NCBI GenBank assembly: GCA_037954665.1
Contig: JBBMOL010000452.1
Coordinates: 124,001 to 188,000 of the forward strand
Origin: Laguncularia racemosa
Lineage: Eukaryota > Streptophyta > Magnoliopsida > Myrtales > Combretaceae
Length of the DNA: 64,000 nt
Reading direction: 5' to 3'
The position numbers were made by a program, and so were the translations under genes. This document shows, one piece after another, positions 22,979-35,322 of this stretch; positions within the stretch are counted from its first letter, which is position 1, and every line of letters begins with the position of its first letter. The notes under the pieces are model-generated. The model was not told the DNA's origin and did not search any database. It saw nothing but the letters and a program-made list of their open reading frames with translations.

Positions 22979-24366
22979 TGTACGCTGAACGTTTTAAAAA
23001 AAATGGGGGGGTAAATTGAGCAAGTGCATGGTCGTATCAAGAAAAGAGGGTGAAAAGAAAAGGTTTCGATCCTCGAGGAACCAATAGAGTGCTAACCTAG
23101 GGCAATTCTTATCAATACTAGGGTTTAAAAAAGGGGTTTTAAAATGTCTAAGCAAAAAATTTAATTTAAAGCAAACAAGGAAAAATTTTATAAAGAATTT
23201 CAATTATAAACGGGGAAATTAGAATTCACCCTGATTCTTATTAAAAACTGTACCATTTTATATAACTAGGGGTTAAAAAGTTATTTCAAGTGAGTTTAGA
23301 AAATCCTTTTTAAAGGTTTTAAACCCTTTAAATCAATTAATCGTTTCCGCGTTCCAATTACCCAAGGAATAAAAAATTAGTTTTTACCTCCCGATACTAA
23401 AACAACAATGCCTAAATCAAGTAACCCTAACCCCTTAGGTTAATTAACAAAAAACATTGCATTACGCCCTCCATAAATTTAAATTTAAAACCCAAATTTA
23501 TCGCAACCCCCTTTTGATAATAAATCTAAATAAAAATTTCCTAACAAATCCTAATCAACCCCCTAAAAAAGGTTTTTCTAACAATTATAATAAAAAACCC
23601 AAATTTATATTGAAATCAAAGAATTGCAATCATGAATAATCCAAAAATTCCCTAATCATATAACAGGGCTACAATTCCCCTTTTAACATTCGCTTTCCCC
23701 CAATTCCCAAGGAAAAAAGGACTTAGAAATTTTCATGGAGTAAAGACAGTTATGATTCAGGAGTTCGTGCAAAGAAATCATATTAAAGGGTTTTGGATCA
23801 AAACTTGAATTGCATTAAGAAATGCAGTTTGAAATCACCAATTCAAAAAAAAAAAAATAATCCCTTTAAATTTGCAAGGAACCCCCCAAAATTTCCCCTT
23901 CAAAAGGGATGATAACCCACAAGATCACAAAGTTTTCCCCAAGTTTTGTCTCCAAATTCTCCTTAAAAAATGGGTTTAAAACTACCAAAGAACAAAAAAA
24001 ATTTGACAAAAGTTCTTCTCTAAATCGCCCTAAGCCCTTATATATGAAAGGGGGAGGCAGAAGATGAAATTTAAAACAAACCGTCCAAGGGGGCAGCCTT
24101 TATTTAACCCACCCATAAAGGCGGGGGCCCTTCATTAAAACCCGGGCCAAAAGGCCGGGGCTTTATTTTTTTTTCCTTTGCCACCTTCAATCTTTTATTT
24201 TATTTTGTATGCAATCTCTAAATTGATTAAGTTTTGAACTAAAAGTCCCCCAACACTAAAATGTAAAAATAAACTGTTTAAAGTCCCTTTTCCCTTGTGA
24301 TTTCTTAAAATCATAATGAATACTTCAAATGTTTAAATGAATTATGAGTAAAAAATATCCCTTACA
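22979..24366 (-). repeat. H 3' LTR (low quality)
   Basis: It aligns from end to end with 35,323-36,769, with many inflated or lost homopolymer bases. It contains the decayed GGCC-rich array at about 24,085-24,165. Confidence 0.85.
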
Positions 24367-24410
24367 ACTGCCCCCCCTTTAAAAACTTTTGCTTGTCCCT
24401 CAAGAAAATA
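24367..24410 (-). other. H PPT and upstream stem-loop (damaged)
   Basis: The minus strand has a G-run PPT next to the LTR. TTTTCTTGAGGGACAAGCAA lies just upstream (about 24,389-24,408). It is the same stem-loop as in A, C and D with one extra loop base. Confidence 0.6.
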
Positions 24411-25800
24411 AAACTAGAAAGAAACCCCATCCTGAAAGTACAAAATTTTTTTTTATCTAAAAACTTAAAACATTGCATCTTATTCTGACCCCTACTTTGA
24501 TGCCCACCTTAAACTAAAGGGAATAGTGATTAGGTATATACTCAAAATTAACCAACTAATTAGAAAAAAAAAATTAATCCAAATGTTTAACCAAGAATTC
24601 TTTTTCCCAAAAAGTAATATTCAGCCCAAATGGAAAAACCCCCATTTAAACTTCACGGGGCAATTCAAGATTGTCCTTCACATCACTTCTTTAAAAAAAG
24701 TCAACTAAAATGAAAGCATAGGATAAATTCCCTTTTCCTAGATTTTTTCCCCCTTTTATTTAAGTCCTGAACTTTTTGATGGCATTCCCAAAACTCAATT
24801 TTTTTTTTTTTTTTACTATAAAAAAGTTCTGTTTGAACTTTTGCTTCTCCGCCCTTATCGCTAAGGGATCACTAATTCGGCACACCCCGGGCTCATCCCC
24901 CAAGTGACCAGGTTTTAAAGGGACCCCATCGAACTCTCCTACTCTAGTTTCAAGTTTGGAACTCTAACCAATTACCTGGTCTTGGAGAAATGCAATTTAT
25001 TTCATTTTTATGCTATAAGATTAAGTTTTTTTTATAAGGGATCACTAAGTGAGGATTTTCCCTTACTCTTTCATTAGTGTTGAAAAGCTTTAAAAGCAAT
25101 TTCAAGAAGATATCAGTAGAGAAAAACCCAAATTTAGACCGTTTATCTTTACAAGAGGACTCAATAGACTCTTAAATTTCAAATTAAAAGGGCAAAAAAA
25201 TAGGTAAATTTGATTTCAAAAGTTTTTATTCATTAATTTTAATAAGTAAAAGAACACAAACAATTGAGTGGGGCAAAAAATGAGTTTTATTTTTTAAAAA
25301 ATCATAAACAGATGAAAAAGGCTATTTTTTTTTTTTTTTTGTATAATCTTAGATTTCCATAAAAATTTTTAAAAAAAAAAAAATTGTCCTAAAAATTGAA
25401 ATAACTAGGGAAAAAATAAGTTCAAGATAATAGAAGGTATGATCACAAAGCACAGAAAGGAATACTCATCTCACCTTTAATACTACATCCCTTCCCCCAC
25501 TTAAAAATGACGTGCCACACTTCTCACATAAATGAAAATAACAAATGGGAAAGGGAAAAAGAAAAAGGAACTGTACCCCCTTGGGTATAACATGTAGAAC
25601 CCTTTTTAAAAATCCCATCAAAGTGAATTTGGGAGAGTTTGGGTCCTTTGAAATTTCCCCCTTGTTTTCCTAAAAAAATTTTAAAAGGGAAAACCAAGAA
25701 AACAATAAAGTAAACGTAAATTTGGCTGCCTCCCATAACGCTTGTTTTTTAGTCATCCCCGGGACTATCGGGTTTGTCTTTTTAGCTTAAATCAAGGAGG
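24411..25800 (-). other. H non-coding region between protease and PPT
   Basis: No ORF. The conserved block TTTAAAACCTGGTCACTT (sense) is at 24,902-24,919, with similarity over about 24,845-24,950. Just beyond it, sense CCCTTAGCGATAAGGG forms a perfect 6-bp stem with a GCGA loop (about 24,855-24,870). Poly-T runs are at 24,799-24,815 and 25,326-25,341. Confidence 0.7.
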
Positions 25801-26780
25801 AAAACAACTCCCCCAAACCCCAGTCTTTAGATTTGGATTCCAAGTTCCCTTCCATGGTATGGTGCCCTTCTTTTCAGTTCCAAAAATTTTTTGTAGATGG
25901 ATATAAAACAAAACTTACCTACGGATGTTGCCCTTGCCCACCCTGGGTTTCCCCTATGTTCACCCAACTGGCCTTGAATCTGTGCTGCAATTCTTTGTCT
26001 AGGCGCGGGTTTAAGGAGGCATGGATTTCCTAAATTAAAACCCCTCATAATCAAACAATGATTAAAAAAAGACATTGGGTTTAAAAGTGTCTGCAGGGGG
26101 GCATTAGTGCCAGGGTGGTTTCCCATGTGGTTGTCTTTAAAAAAACAAATTTTTAAACCCCCGGGGGGTACTTGCTCACACCCTTTTTTTTTCTTGCTAA
26201 CCCCCTCACCCCCCAAAATCATCTATCTAAATTCCCAAAAGACAGCTTCAAGAGTTTTTGCCCTCCCATTTTCCCCTCCAATATCATTTTTAAAAATTTC
26301 ACCCCCCCAAAAAAAGTAAAAAATACATTTTTTTTTCCATTGGGCAAAAACACGGGGATCTTATATAAAAATTCCCTGGTCTTAGGCTCTAAGGGTGATT
26401 TTCCCTTTTGTCCACTAATTTAAGTTTAAAAACGGGGGGGGAAAAATTTCAAACCCTAAAATGAGTGGAAGGGCCCTATTTTTCTTCCACACCCCAATAT
26501 GAAAAAAGCCCGGGAAAAAATATAAATTTTTATCGCCCCTTTGAAAAGACACCCCCACTGTCCCTTTTGGGAAAAACCCTTAATCTTATCACAGGCCAGG
26601 TTTGGGTCTTCTTGCCTTTTTGGTTGTTCCAAGCTTCCTAAAAATGAAATTGGATTAAAATTAAATTAAAAAACCAGTAAATTTAAAACCCTTCTAAAAA
26701 TCAAAAAACCCAAATTTGGGGGAAAGGGGTATTAAAATTTCCCCTGATTTTTTCACCCTTTCGGGTTTTGCTGAGAATTT
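25801..26780 (-). pseudogene. H protease region (low quality)
   Basis: Nucleotide similarity to A 4700-5660 can be followed stepwise on the minus strand, including the segment around CCACTTGAATC-like words and the GTAAGTTTTG area near 25,910. Homopolymer inflation breaks every frame, so catalytic residues cannot be read with confidence. The identity rests on co-linearity with A. Confidence 0.65.
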
Positions 26781-27021
26781 TCTTCTCTAAAGTAATTTGA
26801 AGAAGCTTTTTTTTAAAAAACCCTTTTCCAAAGGGGTTTTTTTTTGGAAAGGGGTTTTTTTCCCTTTTGAAAAAGGGGATTGGGGGGGAAATTTTTGGTG
26901 CAACACGGTGTTTAATTTATTTTCCCCCTCCTTTGTTATTTTTCTTGATCTTTCTTTTTTAAATTTTTTTTCCCCTCCCTTTTTCATTTTTTTCCACCCC
27001 CTTACCACTCCTTAGCGATGG
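26781..27021 (-). pseudogene. H gag-protease junction, part left of I
   Basis: Low-quality sequence ending ACCACTCCTTAGCGATGG at 27,021, the same as A near 5980-6000. I is inserted here. Confidence 0.6.
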
Positions 27022-28736
27022 TGATAGAGCCTTTTTTATACTAATCTTTTTAGAAATAAAGGTTTAATTTTTATAGATTTTAAAAAAATTTAAAAGGGGA
27101 AATGGTCCCTAATTTTTATGGTGAAAATCGGGGTTAAATTAAAAAAAGGGTTTTGCTAATTAAAAAAAAATTAGAGAAGTAAATTCTAAACTTGGATCAA
27201 AGAAATTTTTTTTTACACCCGGGGGAAAGAAACAGGGGGGTTTTTTAAAAAAGTACATGGCCTTTAAATTATTTTAAACCCAAGGGAAAAAACAGGTTGA
27301 AGACCCCGCCCGGTGTTCTGCCCTTGAAAACCCCCCGGGAAAAAAAACCCCGTTAAAAAAGGGCCGTGTTTTGTCTAAAAGGGAGGCAGGGTTTGGATAT
27401 GGCCAGGTGAAAAACCGTGCTACAATGCATGAAAGGGGAAAAGAGACGGTTTTGTGAAAAGGGCCGGGGTGGAACCCGGGGGGGAAAAACCGGGGGGAAG
27501 CTTGTAAAAGCCCCCCCAAAATTTTTAAAAAATTAAGGAAAAAAAAATTGTGGAACTTCGCCCAGAGGATGAACTTTTTGGGTTTTGCCGTTTTTTGAAG
27601 CCGGGGTAAAAACAGGGCCCGGGAAAGGGGATGATATGTGAATTATACCAAAGGAAGGGGGGGAAAACCCCAGGGCCGTGTTTTAGGGAAACCCAGGGGG
27701 ACGATTATTTTTTCTCGAGTTTTTATTAAAAAAGGAAAAAAAATTTTTTTGTATCTTGTAGAAAAAGATCCCCCTGCCTTTCCCTTTTAAAAAAATATAA
27801 ATAGAACTAATCCTAGGGGGTTTTTTTGTTCTTTTTGGGAAAAAAAGGGAAAGGAAGGGGCAGAGCAAAAAAAACCGGGAACTGAGGCTTGTTATTTTTT
27901 TATTTTTAATTTTGTTTTTAGAAAACATCGTGCAAACATTTTCTACCCAAAGGGTCATGAAGTTTGATTCTCCAAATTGTGAGATCTAATTGATTTTTTT
28001 TTAACCCTATTTTTTTTTTTTTTGGTATTCATATATTTTGAACCCTGTCTTATTATTTTGTTGATTGGTATAATTAGAGCCCCTTCTACTAAATTGCAAG
28101 TTAATATATTAAAAAACTGCAGTAAAAACCAAAATTTGTTTGATAGTTCTAGCTGGGTGACAAAAAAAATTTTTTTTGGTTAAAAAATTTAGATGCCGAA
28201 TTCATGTTATGGAGTGTAGTTTTTTTAAAAGGGGGTTTTTATCTTAAATTTTTGGGGCATGAATTGGGGGTCCCCCTTTTTTGGTTTTTTAAATGCTATT
28301 AAAAATTTAAAATTTCCTAAGAGCTTTTTTTAAAAGGGTTGTCTAATCGATAAAAAGAAATAGTTAAAGAGCTTTTTTTTTGATTATGGGGGAAAAAAAG
28401 GGGAGAGATGGTTGTTAAAGCTTGTTAATAACCAAAAACCCTTTAACAAAAAAAAAAAAAGAAAACATTTGCATCGTGATAATTTTCCTAGAATTAAACT
28501 TCTTGTTTCCCCTTTGGGTAGGTTTTAAACAATATTGATTTTATTTTTCTTTTTTAAATTTATTTTGAATTTACAAACAAAACCCCCCCCTTTTTTTTTT
28601 CCCCTTTTATTCCCCTTTTGGGAAAAAAATTTATTTAACCAAACCCTGTGGGTACGACCCTATCACAAATTTTCGCAAACTTTTAAAATTTTTGGGGAGT
28701 AAAGGTTTTTTTTTTTTTTGGATTCGAAAACCCATA
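27022..28736 (+). repeat. I 5' LTR (low quality)
   Basis: It starts TGATAGAGCC as in C and E and ends in GATTCGAAAACCCATA, a damaged GATTCGACACCCATCA. Internal order matches 48,930-50,525. Confidence 0.85.
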
Positions 28737-28743
28737 AATTTTT

Positions 28744-28761
28744 TGGGGCCATTGCCCGGGG
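28744..28761 (+). other. I primer-binding site (tRNA-Asp, damaged)
   Basis: TGGGGCCATTGCCCGGGG, clearly derived from TGGCGCCGTTGCCGGGGA found intact in C. Confidence 0.75.
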
Positions 28762-28869
28762 TTGGGGTCAAATTTTTTCTATTCTTGTTATCCCTTTCTC
28801 ATTTCGGTCCCCCCATTATAACCCGGGGGAAATTGGGGGAAACCTTTAAAAGGCTGGAAGAAAGCTAGA

Positions 28870-30240
28870 TTCCCCCCCGGAAAATTTTGGGATGGGGTTT
28901 TTCCCCCTTCACCCAAATTTATTCTAAAAAAAAAAGTGATAGGCAAACCCCCAAAGAACTTTTCGGAATTGGGCACCAGATGGGGGTTTTTAACAACCAC
29001 TTTGTTTTCCTTCCCCAACATGTTGGGTTTTGATTTAAATTTTTTTTGATACACGTACCCCCCTTTTTTCAGGTCTTGAAATGAAGGGTCCCCACAAAAA
29101 ATTTGAAAGAATTTTTAATAGTGGTTTTTTGTATGAGGGCCCCAAAGGGGAAAAACCGACGATCAAAAAGTTTCGGCCCATTCCCCTTTAAGTACAAAAA
29201 CTAAAGATTGGTTTTTTTTTTTTCCCCCAGGTTTAAAAACCACTTGGGAAAGTATGGGGGGGGCTCTTTAGACAAATTTTTCCCCCGCCCAAAACCCTAG
29301 GGTTTAAAAAGAGGGGTTTTTGGTATAAAAAGGGGCCACTGAGACTTTTCATGAGATTGGGAGGGGTTAAAAAAAAATTTTTTTGAAAGTTGCCCAAAAA
29401 AAGGGGATATTAAACAATTTTCTCATCCAATACTTATATAAAGGGGGCCCGTTTTTCCAAAAAAAAAAGGGGAAGAGAGGGATTGAGGGGGGCCCCAAGT
29501 AAAAAAAAACCCCCTGGTCAAGCTAGGGAATTGTTTCCCCCTTAAATGGTGCTAAATTCGCAAAAAATTTTGGGGTAAAAAGGCATGAACTCTTAAAGGG
29601 AAAGGGTAAATGGGGGAAAGTTTTTCTAACCTTGAACATCAAATTTCTAACCTAACCCCCCTTTTGGTGCAAAAATACCCCCCGAAAACACAGCGGGGGG
29701 AAGGGGGTTTTTTGGGAATTTTTGCGCTCCTAATAAATCCCCCCCCGAAGTCCCCCTCATTGCAAATGACAACTGAGCATCCCCAATGCTGTAGGATTTT
29801 TTCCCCGAACCCCCAAAGGGGGAAAAATGATCCCCCTAAAAACTTATAACCCTGGATGGGGGGAATCCCAATTCCGGAAGGGGAAACCCCACAACATTTC
29901 CAAAAAATTTCCCCCCAACCCCATAAAACCCAAATACCCCCAAAACCCCTTACTTTAGGTTTTCTCTTGGGAAAAATTTTTAAAATCTCTTCTATTAACA
30001 CAAAAAAATTTCAAGAGGAAACAAAGCAGAGCATTCAAAATTTGGGAAAATTTTGGGGAACCCCAAATTGTTTTTCTGTAAACTGGTTAGAAACTCAAGG
30101 TAAATTATTCTCAAACTATTTCAAATCCGAAGCAAAGGGTTTAAAGAATTTCCTTTTGGGAAAAAGGGAAAAGAAATTTAAGGGGTCAAATAAGAAAGGA
30201 AACCCCTTAATCTTGAGGAAAGAATAAAAAAGAAAATTTT
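28870..30240 (+). pseudogene. I gag (frameshifted)
   Basis: Co-linear with C gag (50,660-52,057). Recognisable pieces include SNLEHQISNLT near 29,620 and the ETQGKL segment near 30,090. Frames break every few dozen bases in homopolymers. The zinc knuckle cannot be read. Confidence 0.7.
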
Positions 30241-31030
30241 AACTCCCCGGGACCCAAGGGGCCCAACCGATTAGAAGGTCCCCTAGTAAAGCCCTCAAAA
30301 GTAAAGTTGAAACCCCCCCAACCCTCCTTTCCCTTCCGATTAGCGAAAACCAAGCAGAAAAGGGGGAAAAAAAAAAGACCTTCCCGGGAAAAATTTTCGA
30401 AAAGGTTTAGGTAAATTTCCTTTTTTTGCCCCCAAGCAAATACCTCCCATGCTTAAAAATTTTTTTAAAAAATTGTGCCCTTTAAAAAAGGAAACTGAAA
30501 AAGGGGGGAAAAAATTTTTGTGAGGAAAGTTTTTAAGGGTATTTTCAGAAGAAATTCCTCTTAAATGCAAGGATAGGTATGTTTCTATTTCCCCTTTTTA
30601 AAAAAAGGGAAAATTTGGGGAAAAACTAAAGCCCTGTGGGGTCTAGGGGCTTCAATCAATTTATCCTTTTTCTTTTATAAAACTTTTTTTGTTTTGGGCC
30701 CTTGAAGGAAACGGGGGTTTTTGTTAACTTACTGATAGGTCCAAAATTTTTTTCCCGAGGGAGTTCTAGAGGTGGTTTTTTGTTCAAGTTAATGGGTGGT
30801 TTTTTCCATGTTTTTTTTGTTTAAAGGAAAGAAAAGAAATTTCCCCCCAAATTACACTGATTTATTTGGGAAACCCTTCCTTAAGACACCAAAAACAAAA
30901 TTGATGTAAAAGAGGTACCCCCACATGGAATTTGTGGTTTAAATGATTAAAATTTTAAAAAAATTTTTTATGCCATGAAACCCTCCTAAAAAAATCTCCC
31001 TTTTTTGTTGGAAAGTTATTGACCCCTCAA
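30241..31030 (+). pseudogene. I protease region, truncated before RT
   Basis: Nucleotide similarity to C 52,090-52,830. The GGAGCTTCAATCAA-like active-site coding segment survives as GGGGCTTCAATCAA near 30,645, and AAATTGATGTA is near 30,900. After about 31,030 the sequence resumes at the C 57,480 equivalent, so RT to integrase is deleted. Confidence 0.7.
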
Positions 31031-32484
31031 ACCCCAGGGCCCAAAGCTTAATCAAAACCCTTTCCCCAAAATCTAGCCAGGGGAAAAAACTACCAAAGAT
31101 TTTAAAAAAAGGGCTTCATGGGGGGTTAAAACCCCCCCCCAAAAAAAAAAAAACAATTTTTGTTTTGTTTTTTTTTTTTTGTTTTTTTTTTTTTTAGTGT
31201 TGTTTTGATTTTTTTTTTTTTTAGCTGCAGAAGGAAAAATATCTCTGACATCTCTATGCCCTTTAAAGGGGGGGAAATTCCCCAAATTTCTTACACTTTA
31301 TACCAGGGGAATCCAGTATTCCCTTTTTTTTTTCTCCCAAAAGTTCCTTTTTTTTGATTCCCTTTTAAAATTTTGGTTTTTTTAGGAAAGGAGGACACTG
31401 TTCAAGTAAGTGTGGGGGAGAGGTAATAAAATAAGGAAAAGATAAAATTTTTTTACTTTTAATGTTTGTCCTTAAACAATTTTTAACAAAAATTTTTTTA
31501 AAATTTTCATTTTAAACTGGGAAATTTTAAATAAATGTTGTCTAAACATCTACAAAAAAAAAAAATTACTTATTCAAATTTTTCTACCCCCTTTTTGATT
31601 AGAATACTTTGGGTTTAAAATTTTAAAAAATGAAAAAATTTTTTTTTAAAAAAATTTTTCCTTTTTATTTTTCTTTAGAATTGGAAAAAATTTAAAAGGG
31701 AAGTCGGTCCCTAAAATTTAAAAATAAAAAGTTTTCTTCTACGTTTTATTAGAATGTATACTCTTTGAAGTTTTTTAAAAAAAAAAAAAAAAATAAAAAA
31801 AAATAAAAAAAAAGCTAGCCTTACTCCAATAATTTTTAAAAAATTTTTTTAAAAAGTATTCAAACTTTAAAATTTTTTGTGAGGAAGATCCGGTTTAAAG
31901 GGGATCTAAAACCCCTCCCTTTTGTGACCCGGGCCCGGGTTTTGTGACCCAATGCCCCCCACTATAAGAAAGGGGGAAAAAAGGGAAAATTTTTGAAAAA
32001 AAAACGGGCAAAAAACCCCCAAAATAGAGCTTGATCAAATCCCAAAAAAAAATGAAGTAAACAAAACCCTTGAAAAAACAAGATTATTTAAAAAAGGGAG
32101 AAAAACTAAAGGAAAGAGTTGATCTTTTCTTTTTCTTTTTTGTTGCAAAAGGGTTTATACTTTATAATATCCAATGAATTTAAAATTTTTTTTTTTTTCC
32201 TTAGTGGATTTTAAAAAAATTTCTTTTTGGGGAAAAAAAATTCTTTTTTTACTAAAAATGGGTTAAAGTTTATTTTGTTTAGATTTGCTATTAAATTTTG
32301 TCCCATGGTAAAATTTTATCACATGAAACCATTTGGGGTTTAAATAGTAGATTAAAAATTTCAAGTCTGAATTAAAAGAAAATGCTTGGAATGATGAAAA
32401 GAAAGTTGAAACCCATGAAAAAATTTTCCCAAATTGATTTGATTCAATTCTTTAGGCAACAAGAGTTTAATTTTGGGGGGAATT
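31031..32484 (+). other. I 3' non-coding region and PPT
   Basis: It matches C 57,480-58,925. It holds the damaged conserved block (GTGAGGAAGATCCG... at about 31,879) and a PPT-like TTTTGGGGGGAATT directly before the LTR. Long homopolymers at 31,140-31,220 and 31,775-31,812 are probably artefacts. Confidence 0.65.
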
Positions 32485-34016
32485 TGAAAGCCATTTTTTC
32501 TAATTTTTAAAGATGAAGTGTGTTTTTATTTAAAATTTTATAGAAATTAAGGAAAAGGTACTTAATTTATTATGGTGAAAATCAGGTTAAAGGGTCAAGG
32601 GGGTAATTCAAAAAAATTTTTAAAGAATCATCACAATTGGTCAAAGACAAGGTTTACCCCCGAAAAACTGGGCGGGATTTAATACAGGGCCGTTACTTAT
32701 TTTTAAAAGCCAAGGGAAAAATACGATTAAATACCGACCGTGATTGTTTAAAAAACCAGGGAAAAACAGGGTTTTTAAGAAAAAGGCCCCTGATTTTTAA
32801 AGGGGAAACGGTTTGAGATAGGGCCCGGGTGAAAACCCTCTACACACTGCAGAAAGGAAAGACAATTGTGACAGGGCCTGTGGACCTATGGAAACCTGGT
32901 AAGCTTATGAACCGTCCCAAAAAATACCAAAAAAAAAAGGAAAAAAAATTTTTGGGGAACTTCGCAGAGGGGAAGGTTGGTTTTTCCGGGTTGAACCGGA
33001 ACCCCTGGACAGGGAAGTTATTGAATTTAAAAGAAGGCAGGGCTTACCCCGGGGGTTTTGTGGGGGTCCCCCGGGGAAATTTTATTTTTTCTCGAGATTT
33101 CTGAAAAGGAAAGATATTTTTGTATCTTATACAAAAGATCACCGCCTTTCCTTTAAAAAAATAAAAAACAACCTAAGGGTTTGTTTCCCCCTTGGATATT
33201 TTGGGAGACAAAAGGAAGGAAGGAGGCAGAGCAAAAAAAACCAAAATGAGGCTTTTTATTTTTTTTACTTTTTTTTTGTTTTAGATCAAAATGTGTGTTA
33301 ACAAATTTTTTAGCCAAAGGGTTAGAAGTTTATTCTCCACGAATTTGAGATTAATTGATTTTTATTTAACTATTTTTTTTTTGGTATTATATATTTCTGA
33401 ACCTTTCATTATTATCTTTTTTTATTGGAGAATTAAAAGCCTTCTCTAAATTTTGCAAGTTAATATTTTTTCAAAATAAACCAAAAATTTTTTGTATTTA
33501 GTCTCGGTGCAGATAAATTTTGATTTAAAAAGAAAATCAAATTTCAGTTTGGGATGTATGATTTTGTTTAAAAGGTTATCTTATAAAGTGGCTAAATTGG
33601 TGGTCTCCTTGTTTTTAATTTTATTGGTAGATTAAATCCTAAAGCTTGTTTTGGGTTTCAAAATATAAAGAAAAATTTTAAAGAGCTTGTTTTGTACGAG
33701 GAATAAGGGGAGTTTTGGGTTTTTTGAGTTTTTAAAACCAAAAACCCTTTATCAGAAAAAAGAATAGAAAAAATTTGCATCGATGACAATTCCTAGAATT
33801 TTAAATATCTTGATTCATTTGTAGGCTTTTTTTCAAAATTCGATTTTATTAAATTTTTTCTATTATTTTGTTCACAAAAAAAACCCCCCATTTTTCTTTT
33901 CCCTTATTTTTTTTAATAGAAATATATTTAACCAAACCCCATGGATACGCCCCACTCACTCTATAAGCAAATAATCTTTTTTAGGGGGAGGTTTTATTTT
34001 TGGGTTGCACCCCCCA
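32485..34016 (+). repeat. I 3' LTR (low quality)
   Basis: Starts TTGAAAGCCATTTT (damaged TGATAGAGCC) and follows the C LTR order to TTGGGTTGCACCCCCCA. The right end is accurate to a few bases only. Confidence 0.75.
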
Positions 34017-35105
34017 AGGCATTGCATTATGGTGTTCTCCCAGTTTTCTCAAAGCCCCGGGGGGTTTTACTTGCGTGTGCAATTTAACCGGTACCCCCAA
34101 GTTTTGATAAAGTTGTTTGTTTTGAGGGGGGTCAGTTTTTGATGTATCCCTGACCTTCCTCTAGGGGTTGTTTTGAGAATAGGCATTTGAAAGGGTTTTT
34201 TTGGAAAACTGGGGGGCGGGGGTTTAAATGCTTTATTTCCTTCTTCCCTGGAAAATTTGGTTTGCGCCCCCCCGGGTTTTTTTGTATTAAATTTGGTTTT
34301 GATACCCTCTGAAGGGGTTCCACAAATTTACTTCCTCCCTAATGGGGGTGACTTTCCCCTTGCACTCATTGAGTGAGGTCCTGAGCAAAAATTTTCCCAA
34401 ATGAAAGGTTACATTAAAAGAAATTTTAAGAGGTGAGTCTACTTATGAGGGTGAGGGCAGCATCTGAGATCAACGAGCCTACGACTTTTCTTCATTGACC
34501 TACTTTGTACCCTTCTCTCATTTGCCAAGTTGCCAAGGCCACTTTTATCAATGCACTGGCCCCCCAAGTAAGTTTTCCCCCTTTTGCACCCCCGTGCAGA
34601 TCCAAAGGCCTCAATGTTCTCCGACCAAGAAAAAAACTCAATAAGGAGTTCGGTAAAATGAGTGGGCTTTTTTTGTTCTTCCTTAATCTTCTCATGCCTA
34701 TAAATGTTCACCCTAAACTTTGTAAAATTATGATATATTCTTAGTTTGGCGGTCCCTGGGGGGAAGAACTCCTCAAAAACTTGATTTTAAATCTTTTAGG
34801 GGTTTACAGATCCCTGGGGGAAAAAAAACCAAGCCCTTTTTTCCTAAGAGAAAGGGAAAAGTTTAGTCTTTCACAAAATGACCCATTTTCCTTTACATGT
34901 TGGGGTTAAGAAACCCCAAATACTCGGGCTTCATTTGAATACCCCCCAAATGACTCAATTTACCCTTTTAATGGTGCCGGGTTTTGCTCAAAATTGTTGG
35001 TTGTATAGTTGGTTTAAAAATGGGTGGTTCCTGAATCCTAGGAATAGAGAAATCTCTAAGTGCTCGCTGAACACCCTGAATCTGGCGATTATCCTCATTC
35101 GCCAT
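34017..35105 (-). pseudogene. H gag
   Basis: It starts at an ATG at 35,103-35,105 with MANEDNRQIQGVQRALRDF, parallel to A gag. Further pieces such as the proline-rich zone at 34,190-34,260 follow A in order. The mid part near 34,440-34,700 is rearranged or frameshifted. The C-terminal portion is separated by I. Confidence 0.7.
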
Positions 35106-35298
35106 CTCTTCTACTTGTTCTCTATACTTGTTGTCTCTTCTAATCTGGCGTAAGTACGCTTAATCTCAATATCGAAAGGTAAGAGATCAGCACTCCTACT
35201 CTTGCACATGTAAGACTTGCAAAGAGACCAAAAGCCAAGAAAAACGTAAAATTGCACCTAGACAACCAGCAGAATTATGAAATCTAATATCTTATTGT
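35106..35298 (-). other. H 5' leader
   Basis: Non-coding, between PBS and gag ATG, similar to A 7226-7442. Confidence 0.65.
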
Positions 35299-35316
35299 TC
35301 CCCGGCAACGACGCCA
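35299..35316 (-). other. H primer-binding site (tRNA-Asp)
   Basis: The minus strand TGGCGTCGTTGCCGGGGA is 17/18 identical to the canonical tRNA-Asp PBS present in C. Confidence 0.9.
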
Positions 35317-35322
35317 AAAACT

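Larger units (their letters stand above)
27022..34016 (+). mobile_element. I: plus-strand C-family element without RT/IN, nested in H
   Basis: 5' LTR (27,022-28,736), degraded tRNA-Asp PBS, gag, protease, then a jump to the 3' non-coding region and the 3' LTR (32,485-34,016). Compared with C, about 4.6 kb between the end of protease (C about 52,840) and the end of integrase (C about 57,480) is missing. Left flank GATGG (27,017-27,021) against right CAAGG is at best a damaged TSD. H resumes co-linearly with A after 34,016. All of I is in the homopolymer-inflated zone. Confidence 0.82.

Noticed and set aside
29610..30227. Pro/Gly/Lys-rich frames on both strands, suggesting a new protein
   Set aside because: The plus strand is co-linear with C gag at the nucleotide level; the odd composition comes from inserted C, G and A run members.
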